Origin: Deltaproteobacteria bacterium
GTDB lineage: Bacteria; Desulfobacterota; SM23-61
Assembly: GCA_029857975.1 (NCBI GenBank)
Contig: JAOUFX010000204.1
Coordinates: 1-6,161, forward strand
DNA length: 6,161 bases
Direction of reading: 5' to 3'
The position numbers and the translations under genes were made by a program. The notes under the pieces were generated by a model. That model searched no databases, had not been told where the DNA came from, and worked only from the letters and a program-made list of their open reading frames with translations. Within the stretch, counting starts at the first letter, position 1. Each line of letters opens with the position of its first letter. Positions 5,806 through 6,161 of this stretch are shown here, in pieces.

Positions 5806-6161
5806 TTACGCGGACAACGCTTCTTGGATCCGAAGGGCGCTTCCGAACTCAGTATTCCCTTTTTTCTTCTTGAGGGTTTCCGGATGATCCATAGAAAAGT
5901 TATTTAAGCTTTCCAGGATCTGCTTTTCTCTTTCTATCGCTCTGTTAATATAATCTAACTCTTTCTCGACTTCTCCCCTCTTTTCTTCCGTTACTCCTTC
6001 TAACTCTAAAGTCCTCTCAAGTGCTTGCCGGGCTTCCTCCCACCATCCCTTTTCTCGAAAACACCAAGACAATAATTTGGCAGCTTCAAAAGGATTCTGT
6101 CCCCTTTCCAGAGCGGCTTGCAATTGTTCGACGGCTTCGTCGATGAAACCCATTTCGTGGC
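5806..6161 (-). CDS. TPR protein, C-terminal fragment, paralogue of the scaffold at 3507-4595
   Basis: The frame is open to the right edge (…HEMGFIDEAVEQLQ), so the 5' end of the gene is outside the window and the ATG at 6153 is internal. About 118 residues are visible. The first 69 after HE align without gaps to residues 247-315 of the soluble TPR protein: MGFIDEAVEQLQ versus MGFFDDAVEQFQ, and a shared QNPFEAA; I count about 36 identities in 69 by eye. After the TPRs comes a charged helical tail (AIEREKQILESLNNF and onward) unlike the tail of its paralogue, ending QEALSA at a TAA at 5806-5808. It is separated from the operon by 755 bases and a promoter, so it probably belongs to a preceding transcript. 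Role unknown; by similarity it is a protein-binding scaffold, perhaps an alternative effector for the same GTPase. Confidence 0.85.
   Translation of the reverse strand, partial: HEMGFIDEAVEQLQAALERGQNPFEAAKLLSWCFREKGWWEEARQALERTLELEGVTEEKRGEVEKELDYINRAIEREKQILESLNNFSMDHPETLKKKKGNTEFGSALRIQEALSA

Overview
The window is a bacterial chromosomal segment in which every convincing gene lies on the minus strand. Base composition is moderate, and three genes carry recognisable Shine-Dalgarno sequences. The gene set is an MglA-type small GTPase, TPR scaffolds, a solitary cyclic-nucleotide-binding fold and a DUF4388/PATAN protein. This combination is typical of Deltaproteobacteria in the broad sense (Desulfobacterota, Myxococcota and uncultured relatives). 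That assignment rests on gene families only; there is no rRNA or other phylogenetic marker here.

Layout, in the direction of transcription (high to low coordinates). From 6161 to 5806 is the 3' end of a TPR gene whose start lies outside the window. From 5805 to 5051 is a 755-base intergenic region. It holds an AT-rich imperfect palindrome (about 5699-5763), a GC-rich block of overlapping hairpins (about 5450-5580), a sigma70-like promoter (5244-5272) and a leader of about 187 bases. Then comes a tightly packed five-gene run: a small cNMP-binding-fold protein (5050-4628), a soluble TPR protein (4595-3507), an MglA-family GTPase with an unusual 210-residue C-terminal extension (3491-2280), a polytopic membrane TPR protein with a six-cysteine zinc-ribbon-like motif (2272-260), and the start of a DUF4388/PATAN protein that overlaps it and runs off the left edge (273-1). 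Gaps between the genes are 32, 15, 7 and -14 bases, so one transcript is likely.

The run reads as a signalling or cell-polarity cassette. The GTPase is the probable switch. The soluble TPR protein is a candidate effector or scaffold. The membrane protein could link the periplasm to the cytoplasm. The cNMP-fold and PATAN proteins are candidate sensory or adaptor modules. In Myxococcus MglA controls polarity and motility, and in cyanobacteria PATAN proteins act on type IV pili, so control of a surface machine is a reasonable hypothesis. No pilus, motility or MglB (GAP) gene is visible in the window. The partial TPR gene upstream is a close paralogue of the soluble TPR protein in the cassette, which suggests local duplication of the scaffold. 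The plus strand holds no gene I can support.
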